Origin: Periconia sp. R9002
Lineage: Eukaryota > Ascomycota > Dothideomycetes > Pleosporales > Periconiaceae
Assembly (NCBI GenBank): GCA_023627715.1
Contig: JAMAHW010000061.1
Span: 1 to 64,000 of the forward strand
Length of the DNA: 64,000 nucleotides
Direction: 5' to 3'
In this document: positions 36,007-47,160 of the stretch, in pieces
Layout: each line of letters begins with the position of its first letter
How positions within the stretch are numbered: position 1 is the first letter of the stretch
The notes under the pieces: generated by a model
Told to the model about the DNA's origin: nothing
The model's input: the letters and a program-made list of their open reading frames with translations, nothing else
Database searches by the model: none
Program-made: the position numbers and the translations under genes

Positions 36007-37183
36007 TTACCCCCTTTTCTTGGCTACCAGTGTGTTGAGAGGAACCTCAAAAATAGTCCCCCTCTTCCCCATCTCAATAGCCTTCTTTCGGTACGCATCC
36101 GCTGTAGCTGCGGCCTCTTCCGCACTCTGTCCCTCCCTTTTGGACATCATCTCCATGAACAATGGGATAACACGCGAGTGCCACTCCGCTACCATGTCTC
36201 GAATCTCAGGTCTACGACGCGCGGCACCCGTGTGGTCCGTCACTTGCACTTTATCGACTGTACCTGCTGCCAGTTCTTCCAGAGCTTGGGCTACTACTCC
36301 AGTCGTATCATACGAAAACCCTTGCGCTCCATGGAATTCGTACATTTTCTTCCCTTCAGCTTCCAAGGATAAGCCGTCTGGACCAGAAGGATAAATGGAC
36401 TCCCATCCTTTGGTATATGTCCAATCGGTCCACTGAAGGTACCCACCAGGCTCTGCATCCTATGTTAGCTTTTGCATTCTTCCTCTTCTGCCATGTAGAA
36501 GACACGAGTGTTGAAACCAAGTCAATGTCTCCACTTACTTAACAGCTCAACAAGATTTTTAGCCATCTTCTTGATCTGCTCGACGGTCACTGCAACAGTG
36601 ATGAGTCGAACATGGACCACGTCAAAAATGCCATGGTATTCGGCCGGAAATGAGATTGTCGCATCCCAGACAAGATATTTGGATTTTGGCTCAGGGGCAG
36701 TGGGGAATTGATCCGAAGAGATGTCAAAGCCTACGGTCTCGGGTGGAACCTTGCACCCAGCCTCTGTCAGCTCGGCTGTGGCTTCGCGAAGCCAGATGCT
36801 TAAATCAAAGAGTCAGCATAACCGTATCACTCCTTCTCCGTCTTGGATATCCCCGCAAAAATCGAGCGTAAGAAAAATTCAAACTTCTTACCCAGTACCC
36901 GTGGCAATATCTGCGATCCTCTCAATACCCTGCTTGGGAATGACGGGGTCCAGAACGCAACCGTCGCGAATCGTTCTGATGAGTTTACTTTGCTGGTCCA
37001 GTCTGTGTGTGCAAAATAGATGTTAATCAGCATTTGGAGCAGGGCTCAATCTCCAGTTCGGAACGTACAGATCAACACTTACCTATCCTTTTCTTCTGAG
37101 TCTCTTTTACTTAGCATGTAGAGCTCCTCCTTAGGAGGCGCTTCAAAGGACAATTTAGAATCCACGGTAATCTCGGTCGCCAT
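36007..37183 (-). CDS. Class I SAM-dependent methyltransferase (LaeA/UMTA-like)
   Basis: Four exons 37183-37083, 37002-36892, 36798-36539 and 36452-36007 (918 nt, 305 residues), with introns of 80, 93 and 86 bp in matching phases. The nucleotide-binding loop reads IADIATGTGIW (family VLDIGTGTGIWA), split by an intron inside the last Gly codon. It is followed by VGFDISSDQFP (acidic loop), FDVVHVRLITVAV and KPGGYLQWTDW, the full order of the UMTA/LaeA-like family. It is convergent with the hydrolase gene, with only 18 bp between the stop codons. It could be a tailoring O- or N-methyltransferase of the cluster. Members of this family can also be global regulators, but the position inside a cluster favours tailoring. 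Confidence 0.85.
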
Positions 37184-37460
37184 TTTGCTTGCTAGGTTTC
37201 GATACTTTGAAACGGAAGAATGACCTCAGGTAGTTGATAGGAATAGCGACAGTGGACACGAACTTTTCAATTTGTGCCTCTGAAGTGGAAAGACGGCTTC
37301 GAAGGCGATACCTACCTGCGACAGCCCAATTCTGCGGCTCTCAACCAGCGTACTCGCTGGAGTCCCTGAACAGAAGAAACGCGTTCGGATTGGTGGAGAT
37401 GATTGGTAATCCTTATCTTTTCGATTCCCGGTGAAATGTACCCCACGTTGGTGCGACGAT

Positions 37461-37541
37461 CGAATACGAGGTTCAGCCATGATCAAAACCGCGAAACTGC
37501 GAATACGAGGTTCAGCCATGATCCAAACCGAGGTTCAACCA
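37461..37541. repeat. Short direct repeat, period 39 bp
   Basis: The unit beginning cgaatacgaggttcagccat occurs at 37461 and 37500, with a third partial copy (cgaggttcaacc) after 37528. Its position, about 280-360 bp upstream of the methyltransferase start, leaves a regulatory role possible but unsupported. Confidence 0.7.
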
Positions 37542-38560
37542 GGGCGTAGCGACACGTAAACAACAACTGACATCATGCCTGCAGACGACATGAGCAATCC
37601 ATGAAAGGCTGCATATGTGTATGCTGTGCCATATGTGTATGCAGCACGAGGCGCAATCTGTGTGTGATAGACGGGTGAATTCTCATTGGCGGTGATAACG
37701 CACGGTGCACATGCCGGATATGCACGCGTTTCGAATCCGGAAAAGAAATACGATCCAGGATCGGCAGTGTGCCCACCCTTAGCTCCCGTCGGAGATAACT
37801 GAGAGCCAAGCCAGGTCAGGGTCCAACGCTAGAGGCGCTACTGCTAGGTACGCGCCCCGCCCATCAACAACTTTATGACAACCGCAAAAGTGATACTGAA
37901 TGACTAAGAGGTTCATCCATGAAGAAATTTGGCTGCTACAATATGTCTTTCATAGATACGACACAACGACCTGGAAAGTGCGGCGCAGCCTCAGCAGGCT
38001 TATCGGATCGTCCTGTCCCGTGCTATTTGATTGGCCGCAACCTCGTTTTGCCAATGCCCGATGATTGAATGTCGTGGTCTCAAGGCGCACTATCCGGATT
38101 TGCCATCCTTACCGTCCGAAGGATCTTTTTCCCTGAAAACACTAGTCTCTGCCCTAAGTACCGTGCACCCCGGAACATGGGAGAGACCGGTAGTCATGGG
38201 GAAACCGAGTTACCGGGTTCGAGAGCTTGTCCTCGTGATATCATCGCCGCGAGCCCTGTATGCCTATTTCCCACTTCAATACCGTATTCCCGTTTTCCCC
38301 TTCGATACCGGGGGGAATAAAGTCTACTGCTATGCATAATCATTTACACGGCATATTCAAATAATCGCCGGGACAAGTGCCGTCTGTATGCCTAGCATGA
38401 AGCAACTTGCAGACACGAGGAGTTACTGGCTGAAGCTGGTTACCGCGACAATAGCCGGTATAATCCGTTTGCAACCTCGAAGAAGCAGACTCGATATACG
38501 TTATCAGGAAGGTGACATGAGTTGGGCATCTCCCTCAGGACTGCATGCAAGATAGCGAAA

Positions 38561-38618
38561 CACTGAAATGCATGACCCTCATACTCCGACACTGAAGTGC
38601 ATGACCCTCATACTCCGA
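38561..38618. repeat. Tandem 29-bp duplication
   Basis: Two adjacent copies of a 29-bp unit (starting cactgaaatgcatgaccctc and cactgaagtgcatgaccctc) differ at one base. They lie about 220 bp upstream of the SDR start codon. Confidence 0.85.
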
Positions 38619-38839
38619 GGAGAATCACGTCATTTGGACTCACCGGAATGCATCTGCCCAGATCCGTCCAACATGTCGAGGGACGGGTGTTGAACGCTTC
38701 GCCCACGACACTGGCAGTCCTTCTCATACTCTGGATTTCAGAGAAATCCTATAGAGACTGAACTTGAGATACTCTACCTAGACAGACACTCGTGAACCTT
38801 GTCCGTCAACACCATACGAGTTTCGGAACTCGCACCATC

Positions 38840-39904
38840 ATGACATCTTTGCCTCCCGACTTTTTTGTCAATACCACAGCCTTCACCAAGACGACACATA
38901 CAAAGCAATACCAAGCAACCAATTTGACCGCTAACAATCTCTCGCAGGAAGGCAAGGTCGCGATCATTACTGGTGCAAATCGAGGATTAGGACGCAAGGT
39001 AGAAAGCATTCCCTATCAAGTAGCATGTTTTGGCTCTGCGACAAATGTTAACTGTGATCGGTTTTGACTTCATAGGCCTTTGTAAGAGCATTTGCCAAGG
39101 CAAATGCCAAAGCAATTGTTCTCGTCGCGAGGAACCTCCACTCGTTGGACGAAGTAGAGAAGGAGATAGGTGCTATCAATCCTCAGGTTCAAGTCTTGAA
39201 GACGCAGGCCGACATCACGAATTTGGCTGAAGTCGATGAAGTGTATCGGAAAGTGAAAGAAGAATTTGGTACTGCTCATGTTTTGGTCAACAATGCCGGC
39301 GTCCTTACCTCCTCCAAGCTGGTTCGCGATGCCGTGGTCAGCGACTGGTGGAAAGATTGGGTAGGTAAAATCTCGTTGGCAATGTTCAAAGCCCATGATC
39401 TTAAAAAAACAAAGCTAATGATCCATTCCTTCTTGTTTTTTCTCCCAGGAAATCAATGTGAAGGGAACATTTCAAATGATTCAAGGCTTCGTCAAACTCG
39501 TCGGTACTTCCAATGCCGGTACCATCATCAACCTCGCCACCAGTGGAAGTCTAGGCATTTACCCTACTTTGACTTCCTACGCCGTCTCGAAACTAGCCGC
39601 AGTTCATCTCCAGAGCTTCATCACGGCCGAAAACCCAAACATTACGGCTGTGTCGCTTGATCCCTGCTTGGCGGAGACGGACATGTTGCTGGATGATTTC
39701 AAGTCTATGGATCTGATCGACTTTGAATTGATCGGGGGCAGCGCCCTCTGGCTGACTACGGATGACGCGAAATTCATGAATGGGAGGGTTTTGAATGTCA
39801 CTTGGGATATTGAGGAGCTCGTTGCGAGGAAAGAAGAGGTGGTCAAAAATAATCTCTTGTGCTTTGGGTTCCAAGGCAGGCTCGGGAAGGATCAATTTGA
39901 GTGA
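38840..39904 (+). CDS. Short-chain dehydrogenase/reductase (SDR)
   Basis: Three exons 38840-38998, 39076-39360 and 39449-39904 (900 nt, 299 residues); introns of 77 and 88 bp, all phase 0. It shows the Rossmann dinucleotide motif VAIITGANRGLGRKAF (TGxxxGxG), AIVLVARN, the NNAG motif in VLVNNAGVL, IINLATSGS with the catalytic Ser region, and YAVSKLAAVH (YxxxK). The 40-residue N-tail before the fold is typical of fungal members. NAD(P)H-dependent reduction or oxidation of a hydroxy/keto group is expected; the substrate is unknown. It is convergent with the FAD monooxygenase gene to its right. Confidence 0.87.
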
Positions 39905-40176
39905 TTTCGTCGTTCGTAGCACCAATTATACAATACAAACAACTTCATCTTCAGTAAAATGATTCCAAATGTGAGAGAATCTTGTGGATCCTTGAGAACC
40001 TTTGGTATTTCTTCATTCCATGGTCTGTGTGAATAATTTTTTTCTGTCTCAAAGAATAGAGCGTATTTACACCAGCGGCTCCAGAAAACAGCAACACATT
40101 ACATACGAATTGTGAGGTGCGAATCTGCCAATGCGATAACTTCATATTTCTATATACACCATAGCTACTAACGCGT

Positions 40177-42119
40177 TTACCTCCCAGAGACAGTTTCCAA
40201 GATCTTCGAGATATCTGCTTTCTCAATTGCCATGCTAGATGATCTCCAAGCAACATGGCCATCGGGTCGAACGAGGACAAACTTTTTCTCCCAAAGACGA
40301 CTTGTATGAGGTTCCTCGAGAGCAACTGTTTTCAAAGGAATACTCAACTCGTCTGCGACCTGTTGAAAGGCTTTGGAGACACCATTTTCTGTGTTAGTTT
40401 TCTCATCCCGGAACTCTATGAGAGTCCACCAGAGCCCATAGTAATCAAAAACAGCCGTCAACCCATCTTGCAGCCAGACATGGGGTGCCCTCTTTCCTGG
40501 CCACGTCGACGGAGTGTACTTCAAGGGGTCCCAGATGGGCTCGTTGATCTCTTCGCCGGCTGCATCAGGAATAATGATGTCGGATCGAAGCCGTTGATCG
40601 AGTTCGCGACCATAGAATCTACCATGATTGCCAATGTCTCTGATCATCGCACCGACCCTGCGACGGACCTCAGCGCCTTCTGGCGTCTCAGTATCTATGA
40701 CGTCCTGTTTTTGTGCAACAAGAGTGGAATAGGAATGTTGGCGGGTAATGTGGCCGCCAACCGCCTCGATTATTTCCAAGGCAATGGGTCGCATCTCTGT
40801 GTTGTACGACCGCAGTAGCCGCTCCCCGCCCCACCCCCGCACTACAGCAGCCAACTTCCACGACAGATTCCACATGCCCAATATGCCCGTGTTGAGCGAA
40901 TGGCCCCCATGTGGAGGTACCGCGTGGGCTTTGCAAGCATTTTACGTTAGCGCATTTTTGGGAAAGTAAAAGAGAAGAAAAAAAAGTAACGTAGGAGAAC
41001 ATACCCGCATCGCCGACCAGGAAAATGTTTCCCGATTCCGTCGAAAGTGAATCTGCACATCGAAACTGCGGCTGCCAAACTGAATGCGCCAACAACTTGT
41101 CAATCTTAAATCTCCAAGGCTCTCCGATGCCACCCAAATTCGATTGCGCGACCTCGATCGGGTCCATCGCGCTTGGGTCGTCGTTTTCACCAAAAATGTG
41201 GTGGCTGGCAAATAAGTTGCCCGCATTGGTATCAACGAGGAAACCCTTGGGGGTCACAACATGCCAATAGGGTCCAAAATGGCGCCGCTCAGCGAGTTCG
41301 TCGGATTGAAAGAAGGTCATGAATAGCTTGGCCGGACTGGTTGTCACTCAGCGCTCTCTGTCTCTCCCTCTTTTCAGTGCAATGGGTAAAAAAGGCCATA
41401 CATACAATTTATACCCCGATGTCTTGATTCCAATGTGCCTGCGAACAGTGCTCGATGCACCGTCGCTTCCAACCAGATAACGGCTTTTCACCTTGTGCGT
41501 CGTGCCATCTGCTGCGAGCATGTTGCTGATCACTCCGTTCGCATTTTCAATGCAAGAGTCGAATTTCCACCCAAACCTAGAGGTAATGAGTGGTGAAGCG
41601 AGACATTTCTCCTTCAAAAATGCCTCGAGCACGATCTGCGAGCTTCGCAGAGGAGGCTCGATGGGCGTGGTTCCATCGTTGGTCGTGTTGATTCTTCGTC
41701 TTACAGCCTTGTTCCCCTCCAAAGGCTAGGTGGGGGCGGGGAGCGCATCTTGTCAGTCACTGTTTTTCTTCGAGAAGCACGCACTTTCTTAGCTGTTAGC
41801 ATTAGAATGGCTCAACACATACCCATGTAAAAAGATGATGACCCTTCTCCCCCATTCCCGTCGTGAAAGGAGTTACCCAAAACTCGAGCTCCTCTTTGGG
41901 TCCCAACCGACGGTACTCATCAGCCAAACCCATAAATCGCAAGATCTCCATGGACCTGGCATTTGTCACGTCCATTTTGGGGACGCGAATGGTGTCCTCA
42001 TTCTGCTCTATCAGAGTACACGGGCAACCAAGCTGTGCCAATCTGAGGGCTAGAAGCATACCCACCGGTCCTGCCCCCACAATCGCAACGGGTGTGTCAA
42101 TGTCGGTTGAGGCAGGCAT
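40177..42119 (-). CDS. FAD-dependent aromatic monooxygenase (phenol-hydroxylase/PheA-TfdB-like)
   Basis: Four exons 42119-41823, 41725-41406, 41336-41005 and 40928-40177 (1,701 nt, 566 residues); introns of 97, 69 and 76 bp in matching phases. PHBH-fold motifs are complete: VAIVGAGPVGMLLALRLAQ (GxGxxG, about residues 11-20), the DG motif in YLVGSDGASSTVRRHIG, and the GD box in IFLVGDAAHAVPPHGGHSLNTG, formed across an intron. A C-terminal thioredoxin-like extension ends in FVLVRPDGHVAWRSS, as in the 2,4-dichlorophenol hydroxylase/MhpA-type group. It is expected to hydroxylate, or oxidatively rearrange, an aromatic or enolic substrate with NAD(P)H and O2. It lies head-to-tail with a second FAD monooxygenase (142 bp between coding regions), suggesting successive oxidation steps. 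Confidence 0.9.
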
Positions 42120-42261
42120 TTTGAGATCACTATTATTTCTCTCTTGCTCTCTATGCTGTCGGTGTTTAGTGAAGAAGTGTGATTTCAAGATAAAACTAAT
42201 ATGCATTTCTACAAGAGCTAAGCTACATCAAAAGCGGAATAGCAGGAGCGACATCGCAGGA

Positions 42262-43781
42262 TCAAAACGGATTCTTAGCAAAAGCTGCTTCGGCTTCTCG
42301 ATATGCGTCGTAACCATAGACCCACGGCTGGATCTTGGGATGAGTCCACGGCTTCTCACTCGCAGGGCCATATTCGGGCATCATGGAGCGGGCGAGACGC
42401 TCATCACGCTGCTGCTGCTCGAACCCATCGGGCAGGTGGTGTTCTTCACCCTGGGCAAACGTCTCTCGGACGAGCTGATTGACACGAAGTCTTCTGATAT
42501 CATCATACATAGCCAAAGCAGGTAGAAGCTGATCGTCTCTTGCCACATGCGAGAGCATGGCACCAATTGTGGCTGCGTCTTCAAGGGCGGAATTGGCTCC
42601 TTGGGCCATGTAAGGAAGCATGGGATGCGCGCAGTCTCCACTGCGTGGGTTAGCTTTTACAATCCTCCCATTGTGCATCATGTGCGGTTGAAAGCTTACC
42701 CGACTACATATCGACCTCGAAACCAACGGCGGAGTGGAGACACTGCAAGGGTGATTTAGCTGACGTGTTCAATATTTTTTTTTCTGCATATACGATGAAT
42801 ACTTACAGTGATGAAGGCGCCACTTCAATACTTTGTCGGTTTCTTGCAAGGCTACGGTCAGGCTGAATGCATCCCGCGTGATTAGCGCAAGTATTGATGC
42901 CTGATTGGATTGATATTTGCTTACATCGGATCCCAGTCCCGGAAGAGCGCATGCATCTCATTTATGTCGCCCTCTACTTTGGCGACATGTGGAGGGAGGT
43001 TATCCGGCACCAACAGGACCAGGTTTAGATAACGCCCCTCCCGCATGCTGTAGGCCACCACATGCGACCCCGGCCCGACCCAGATGTGGATTCCCGGTTC
43101 GGCAAAGAAGCGATCACGCATAGCCCTATCTACGCCTCGCTCGCTGTCACGATCGATGATAATGCGATAAGCCAGGTCGCCAGTAGGCAGCGGGCGAGGA
43201 ATCTCGTCGACATGATCATCGAACAGCGTAGCGCGGGTGCTCGACCATAACCCATCCGCGCCGACGATAAGCTGCCCGTGGAGCGTCTCACCGTTTTCCA
43301 GTTTCAGCGTGCCCAGCTCAGCGTCGACATGCAACACGCGAGCGCCCAGGCGGATTTTTGCCCCGAGGGATTCTGCCCTGGACGCCAACGCCTGTTGCAG
43401 CTGCGCTCGGTGCAGGCACCACAGCGGGCTACCATGTCGTTTCTCTATCTCCATCCCATAGCCTGGTCGGTGCGCCAACGTCCGACTGCCGTCAAAGCGA
43501 TGCATGGAGAATGTCGCTGGTGTTGTGATGGCCGATTGTAGCAGTTTGTCGACTCCCCAAGCTTTGAGGAGGCGAGATCCATTCGGTGTAATCTGGAGAC
43601 CGGCACCCACTTCTTCCAACGACGCGACCAACTCCAGCACCGTCACGTCATGACCTGCAAGACGGATGGATATGGCAGTGCCCAAACCGAACATTCCAGC
43701 ACCGATGACGAGCACGTGAAGACGGGAGGCGGCACCCGTTTCAGCTGAAGGAGGTGGTGTGAGCATGTCAGCGTGAGGCAT
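42262..43781 (-). CDS. FAD-dependent monooxygenase (salicylate-hydroxylase-like)
   Basis: Four exons 43781-42925, 42862-42807, 42742-42700 and 42640-42262 (1,335 nt, 444 residues), including two micro-exons of 56 and 43 nt; introns of 62, 64 and 59 bp. Motifs are LHVLVIGAGMFGLGTAISIR (FAD Rossmann), GLQITPNGSRLLKAWG, the DG box LIVGADGLWSSTR and the GD box GGDCAHPMLPYMAQGANSALED assembled from exons 3 and 4. This pattern matches salicylate hydroxylase and fungal cluster monooxygenases. An alternative ATG at 43857 would add 25 residues with a hydrophobic start (FYQLILPVLCLPFVP), which could anchor the enzyme to a membrane. It probably acts next to the other FAD enzyme in the same pathway. Confidence 0.88.
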
Positions 43782-44044
43782 AGTTGGAACAAAGGGTAAA
43801 CAAAGCACTGGTAAAATCAATTGGTAAAAGGTTACTCGCGTCATCATCTCAGACCTCCAAATCACAACAACCCTTTATACTTGATGCTTGCGATATTAGA
43901 ACTATTCTAGCGTCACATTCACTCCAGAGCGTGCAAAAACGGTCTAATTCATCTCTCTGTCTGTCTACTTCTGCGATCCAGGTGCCAAGCGCCTTGCAGC
44001 TACAGCAAATTAACTGATATGCATGGTAAGCTGTCCCGTTTATG

Positions 44045-45212
44045 CTACTTTACAGTGCGCCTCTGCCGCACGGCATTCGCCAAATCCCCCAGGCTCAGGA
44101 TCAAGGATTCCCACTGCATATCGTTCTCAATGTCCGTATGCATCAGCGTCCCAATAAGAGTACGATCGCCATCCGCGACCTGCTCGCACACTTGACCCAC
44201 CACCGTTTTGATATGGCCATTCGCCTCGGTCTGCTCCCTTGGGCAGCCTACCATCCATGCTGCTTTCTTGGATTTGTCAGCTGCACTTCGAAACTTGTTG
44301 CGCTGTTCCGCAAACTGCTTGGAAGAAGCGTCTACGAGGGCGAAGCAGTCGCTATTTCCTCGAGTAGAAGCGATGGCGCAACGGCCTTCTGGCGTGAACG
44401 TTATGAACTGGTGCTGCTTTCCTGCTTCCTGCATGCCATCCAAGGCATCTTTTGCATCCTCCTTGCTGATGCCCGTGTGGAAGCCCATGGGAACCGGAAT
44501 GCTCGATGCCCATTCCCGATGTACCTTGGACTTTACATTCGAATTTCCAATGATGCACACAGACATCAAGTCGACAAGGAAGTGGCGGGATGTGACTCCG
44601 AGCATTTCTGTCGCCACTGGCAATCCCATTCCGGTGAGCTCCACTAGGCATTTTCTCGATAGCCGCAATCCCCTGTTGATCTTGTCCACGCTGTCATTGT
44701 CCATGTCCTTGAGAGAAGTCTTGCATCCACCGAGCGTCTCGGGGTTCTCGAAGTTGCAGTGCATCACAAGACAAAGATCTTCTTGTAGTACCGCTGCGAT
44801 CCGAGCAAGCTTCCTCCCGTACGCGATTTCACCATCCACATCGTGAATAGAATATGGACTAATGATGACGAGCAGTCTGTCATCAAGCTGATTGATTATA
44901 TCTGCCGCCGCCTTGCGGCTTCGTTCCACGGTGCTGGTTGATTGAGTTGTCTGCCACAACGCTGTTAACTAGATTCCTCTCTTGACATTATCTTGATGTC
45001 TAGATGTCATTTGGTGAAACTCACATTGGGTATTTCAAATTTGAGAAGGCTGGGAGGTATGAGTGGCTTATATCGAACAACTGCACGAAGACTTAGTTTT
45101 TGATGCATTCGAAAGTAAGTTCACTGCGGCAGACTGAGTTATACGCACCTCCGTTTGACTCTCTGTTTGTACCCAATGTAGCGGGCATGGTCATAGTTGC
45201 TACTTCATTCAT
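44045..45212 (-). CDS. DAHP-synthase-like protein lacking the catalytic residues
   Basis: Three exons 45212-45149, 45080-45025 and 44968-44045 (1,044 nt, 347 residues); phase-consistent introns of 68 and 56 bp. Full-length similarity to class I DAHP synthase (AroF/G type) is plain: VRYKPLIPPSLL (family YDPLIPP), SIHD, NRGLRLSRKCL, HRE.AS, PVPMGF and a terminal LANAVRQRR. The functional motifs are rewritten: GPCSIHD reads SPYSIHD (metal Cys lost, residue 79); MRVYFEKPRTTVGWKG reads MHCNFENPETLGGCKT (108-124, phosphate/PEP-binding Arg and Lys lost); GARTTES reads GNSNVKS (181-187); GFKNGT reads GFHTGI; the SHANS box is replaced by CPREQT; VES reads HTD; and a deletion removes the last metal Asp. 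Canonical aldol condensation of PEP and erythrose-4-phosphate is therefore unlikely. The frame is intact, so a new role is probable. Confidence 0.85.
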
Positions 45213-46009
45213 TTTGAGAAGGTTATCGTAGGTCCAAGATAGTGTTGAAATGGACTTTGATGAGAAAGGGTTGAAAAAATTGGGATGGACTTGAAAAAAT
45301 CTACTGTTGTGTAGTCTTCTCCATATACTTGAGCACGATCACCTTTACCTCTTAAAATGGGTCTACTCCGCTCCTGACCCTAAACGTGGCGTTTCAGGTG
45401 CAATGCAGAATTGGAAAATCCGATATTTTCGTTACTAATTTTTTTACCCAGGATAGATGCCCCAAAAAGTTTTAGGTTGCATCCACATCGTATAGCTGGC
45501 GATCGCCACCTTGCAAAAGAAGACCACGGCCTGAAATTTGAGTTGCCAAGGTCAGGCCCCTTGACATTGCATCACGAAAAGATAAAGCCCAAGTCGAAGT
45601 GATGATCATTGCTTATTCTTAGTCTACTAATAGCAAACAAGGGTCTCTTCAGCTCGGTTCATCTCACTATTCCCGTACAGCTTACCGGGGATTTTCTTAT
45701 CACTACCGGTTGCAGGATTCCATCCCACCTTCCTACTCCATGCCAGTTGAAATAAATTTCTCGAAATTTCTGTGGATATGTAGGGAAAGTTCCGGATATC
45801 AAAGCTACATCACGGAAAGCTGGTGCACTTTGAGGTGCGGCCCATTTATATCACTGATTTTGTATGGGTAGGGATAGCCCTTAGTACTGCGGTACTATGA
45901 AATATTCAAGTCTGACGGCAAACTGTCGATTCAAATATAATCCGGCAATCAAACTATCCGTTTCGATCAAGATTTTCAACCTCTTCAACTTCATAAAGCC
46001 ACTTCCAAA
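45213..46009. promoter_or_regulatory. Divergent promoter region of DAHPS-like and 2OG-oxygenase genes
   Basis: About 800 bp between divergent start codons (45212 minus, 46010 plus). The short open frames inside it carry no motifs. Shared control is plausible but no operator is claimed. Confidence 0.45.
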
Positions 46010-47160
46010 ATGTCTTCCATTGAGTCTACCTTGAGCAGCATGGTACCTAAGGACCAGCTTGCAGATCTTCAAACCCTCTCCTTGCGCGAAATCGAAAAAG
46101 GTTCATCTGAAGCGCAGGAGCGTTTGATGCAGACATGTATCAATGATGGATTCTTCTACCTAGATTTCAGCGGGTCTAGTCTCTCATCCCTCACCTCTGA
46201 TGTTGATGCCGTCTTCGATCTGTCCAAGAAACTCTTTGACCAATCATCTGAGGTCAAGTCTTTGTTTGATGTCGATAAGGTGTCACGAATGAAGGTCAAT
46301 GGCTATAAACCCAAAGGAAGAAATGTAGTGGGTAATGGAGTCAAGGATGGATTTGAGAGCTGGGTGGTAAGTAGCAGCCCCCAACCATCTCCTCAGCATC
46401 CACGCGAACCCGTCTCGTAGATGAATAGAGGTTAATACGAATCCAGCTTCCACGCAACGGGATCCTTCAACTTTCAAATGATCCTTTTCCGCATCCACCA
46501 GTGGTTGCTGATCACCTGAGCACGTTGCGTAACACAGTTCATGGTCTGAGTTCTGCTGCCCACGCTATACTCAGCTCACTTTCCAACGCTCTTTTCCTAC
46601 CAGCGGGACAACGCTTAGAAGACTTTCAACGTCTCAATCGCCCGTCCCCTGATATCTTGCGCTTGCTCAAGTACCACGCAAACCCCAATTCCAATGTAGT
46701 TTCCCAGACGCCACATACGGATATTGGGAGCCTAACATTTGTATTTTCAACCACGCCTGGTCTTCAAGTGTTGCCCGCGCACATCGGTCGAAGCAGCGCG
46801 TACAGTGAATCGGATTGGCGTTACGTCCTACCCAAACCGGGACACGCGATCGTCAACATTGGCGATTGCATTTCGATGATGACGAACGGGCTCCTCAAAA
46901 GCGCACTTCACCGCGTGGGAACGGTTCCAGGGTGTGAGATGCCCGAAAGGTACAGCCTGGCGTACCTGATGAGGCCGGAGGACCAAACTTTGCTGAGGAA
47001 CCTGGACAGTCCTTTCATTCCCCGATCTGAGAGTAGCGTAAGGGATGTGATTACGTCTGGAGATTGGATTCAGAAGAAATTTACGGCACTAAGGGGAAAG
47101 ACTGATGTTAAGAACCAGATGGATCAAATCCTTACTATGGGCCGTGGTGTCTTGGTTTAA
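46010..47160 (+). CDS. 2-oxoglutarate/Fe(II)-dependent dioxygenase (isopenicillin-N-synthase-like)
   Basis: Two exons 46010-46366 and 46447-47160 (1,071 nt, 356 residues) with an 80-bp phase-0 intron. The N-terminal DIOX_N part includes ACINDGFFYLDF-like CINDGFFYLDFSG. The catalytic domain has the facial triad HTDIGSLTF (His 209, Asp 211) and SALHRVG (His 274), plus the 2OG-binding RYSLAY (Arg 287, Ser 289); the jelly-roll strands GLQVLP and HAIVNIGDCISMMTNGLLKS are also typical. All key residues are present, so it should be active. It could hydroxylate, desaturate, ring-close or expand the cluster product. It is divergent from the DAHPS-like gene and forms the right edge of the compact cluster. 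Confidence 0.9.

Larger units (their letters stand above)
37184..38839. other. 1.65-kb spacer within the cluster
   Basis: No convincing gene. It contains two short direct-repeat sets (listed separately) and several small open frames without motifs. It includes the promoters of the methyltransferase (minus) and SDR (plus) genes. Confidence 0.5.

Noticed and set aside
40255..40818. 187-codon plus-strand frame opposite the first FAD monooxygenase
   Set aside because: Antisense shadow of a well-supported exon.
44208..44846. 212-codon plus-strand frame opposite the DAHPS-like gene
   Set aside because: Antisense shadow. The minus-strand frame has clear family similarity.
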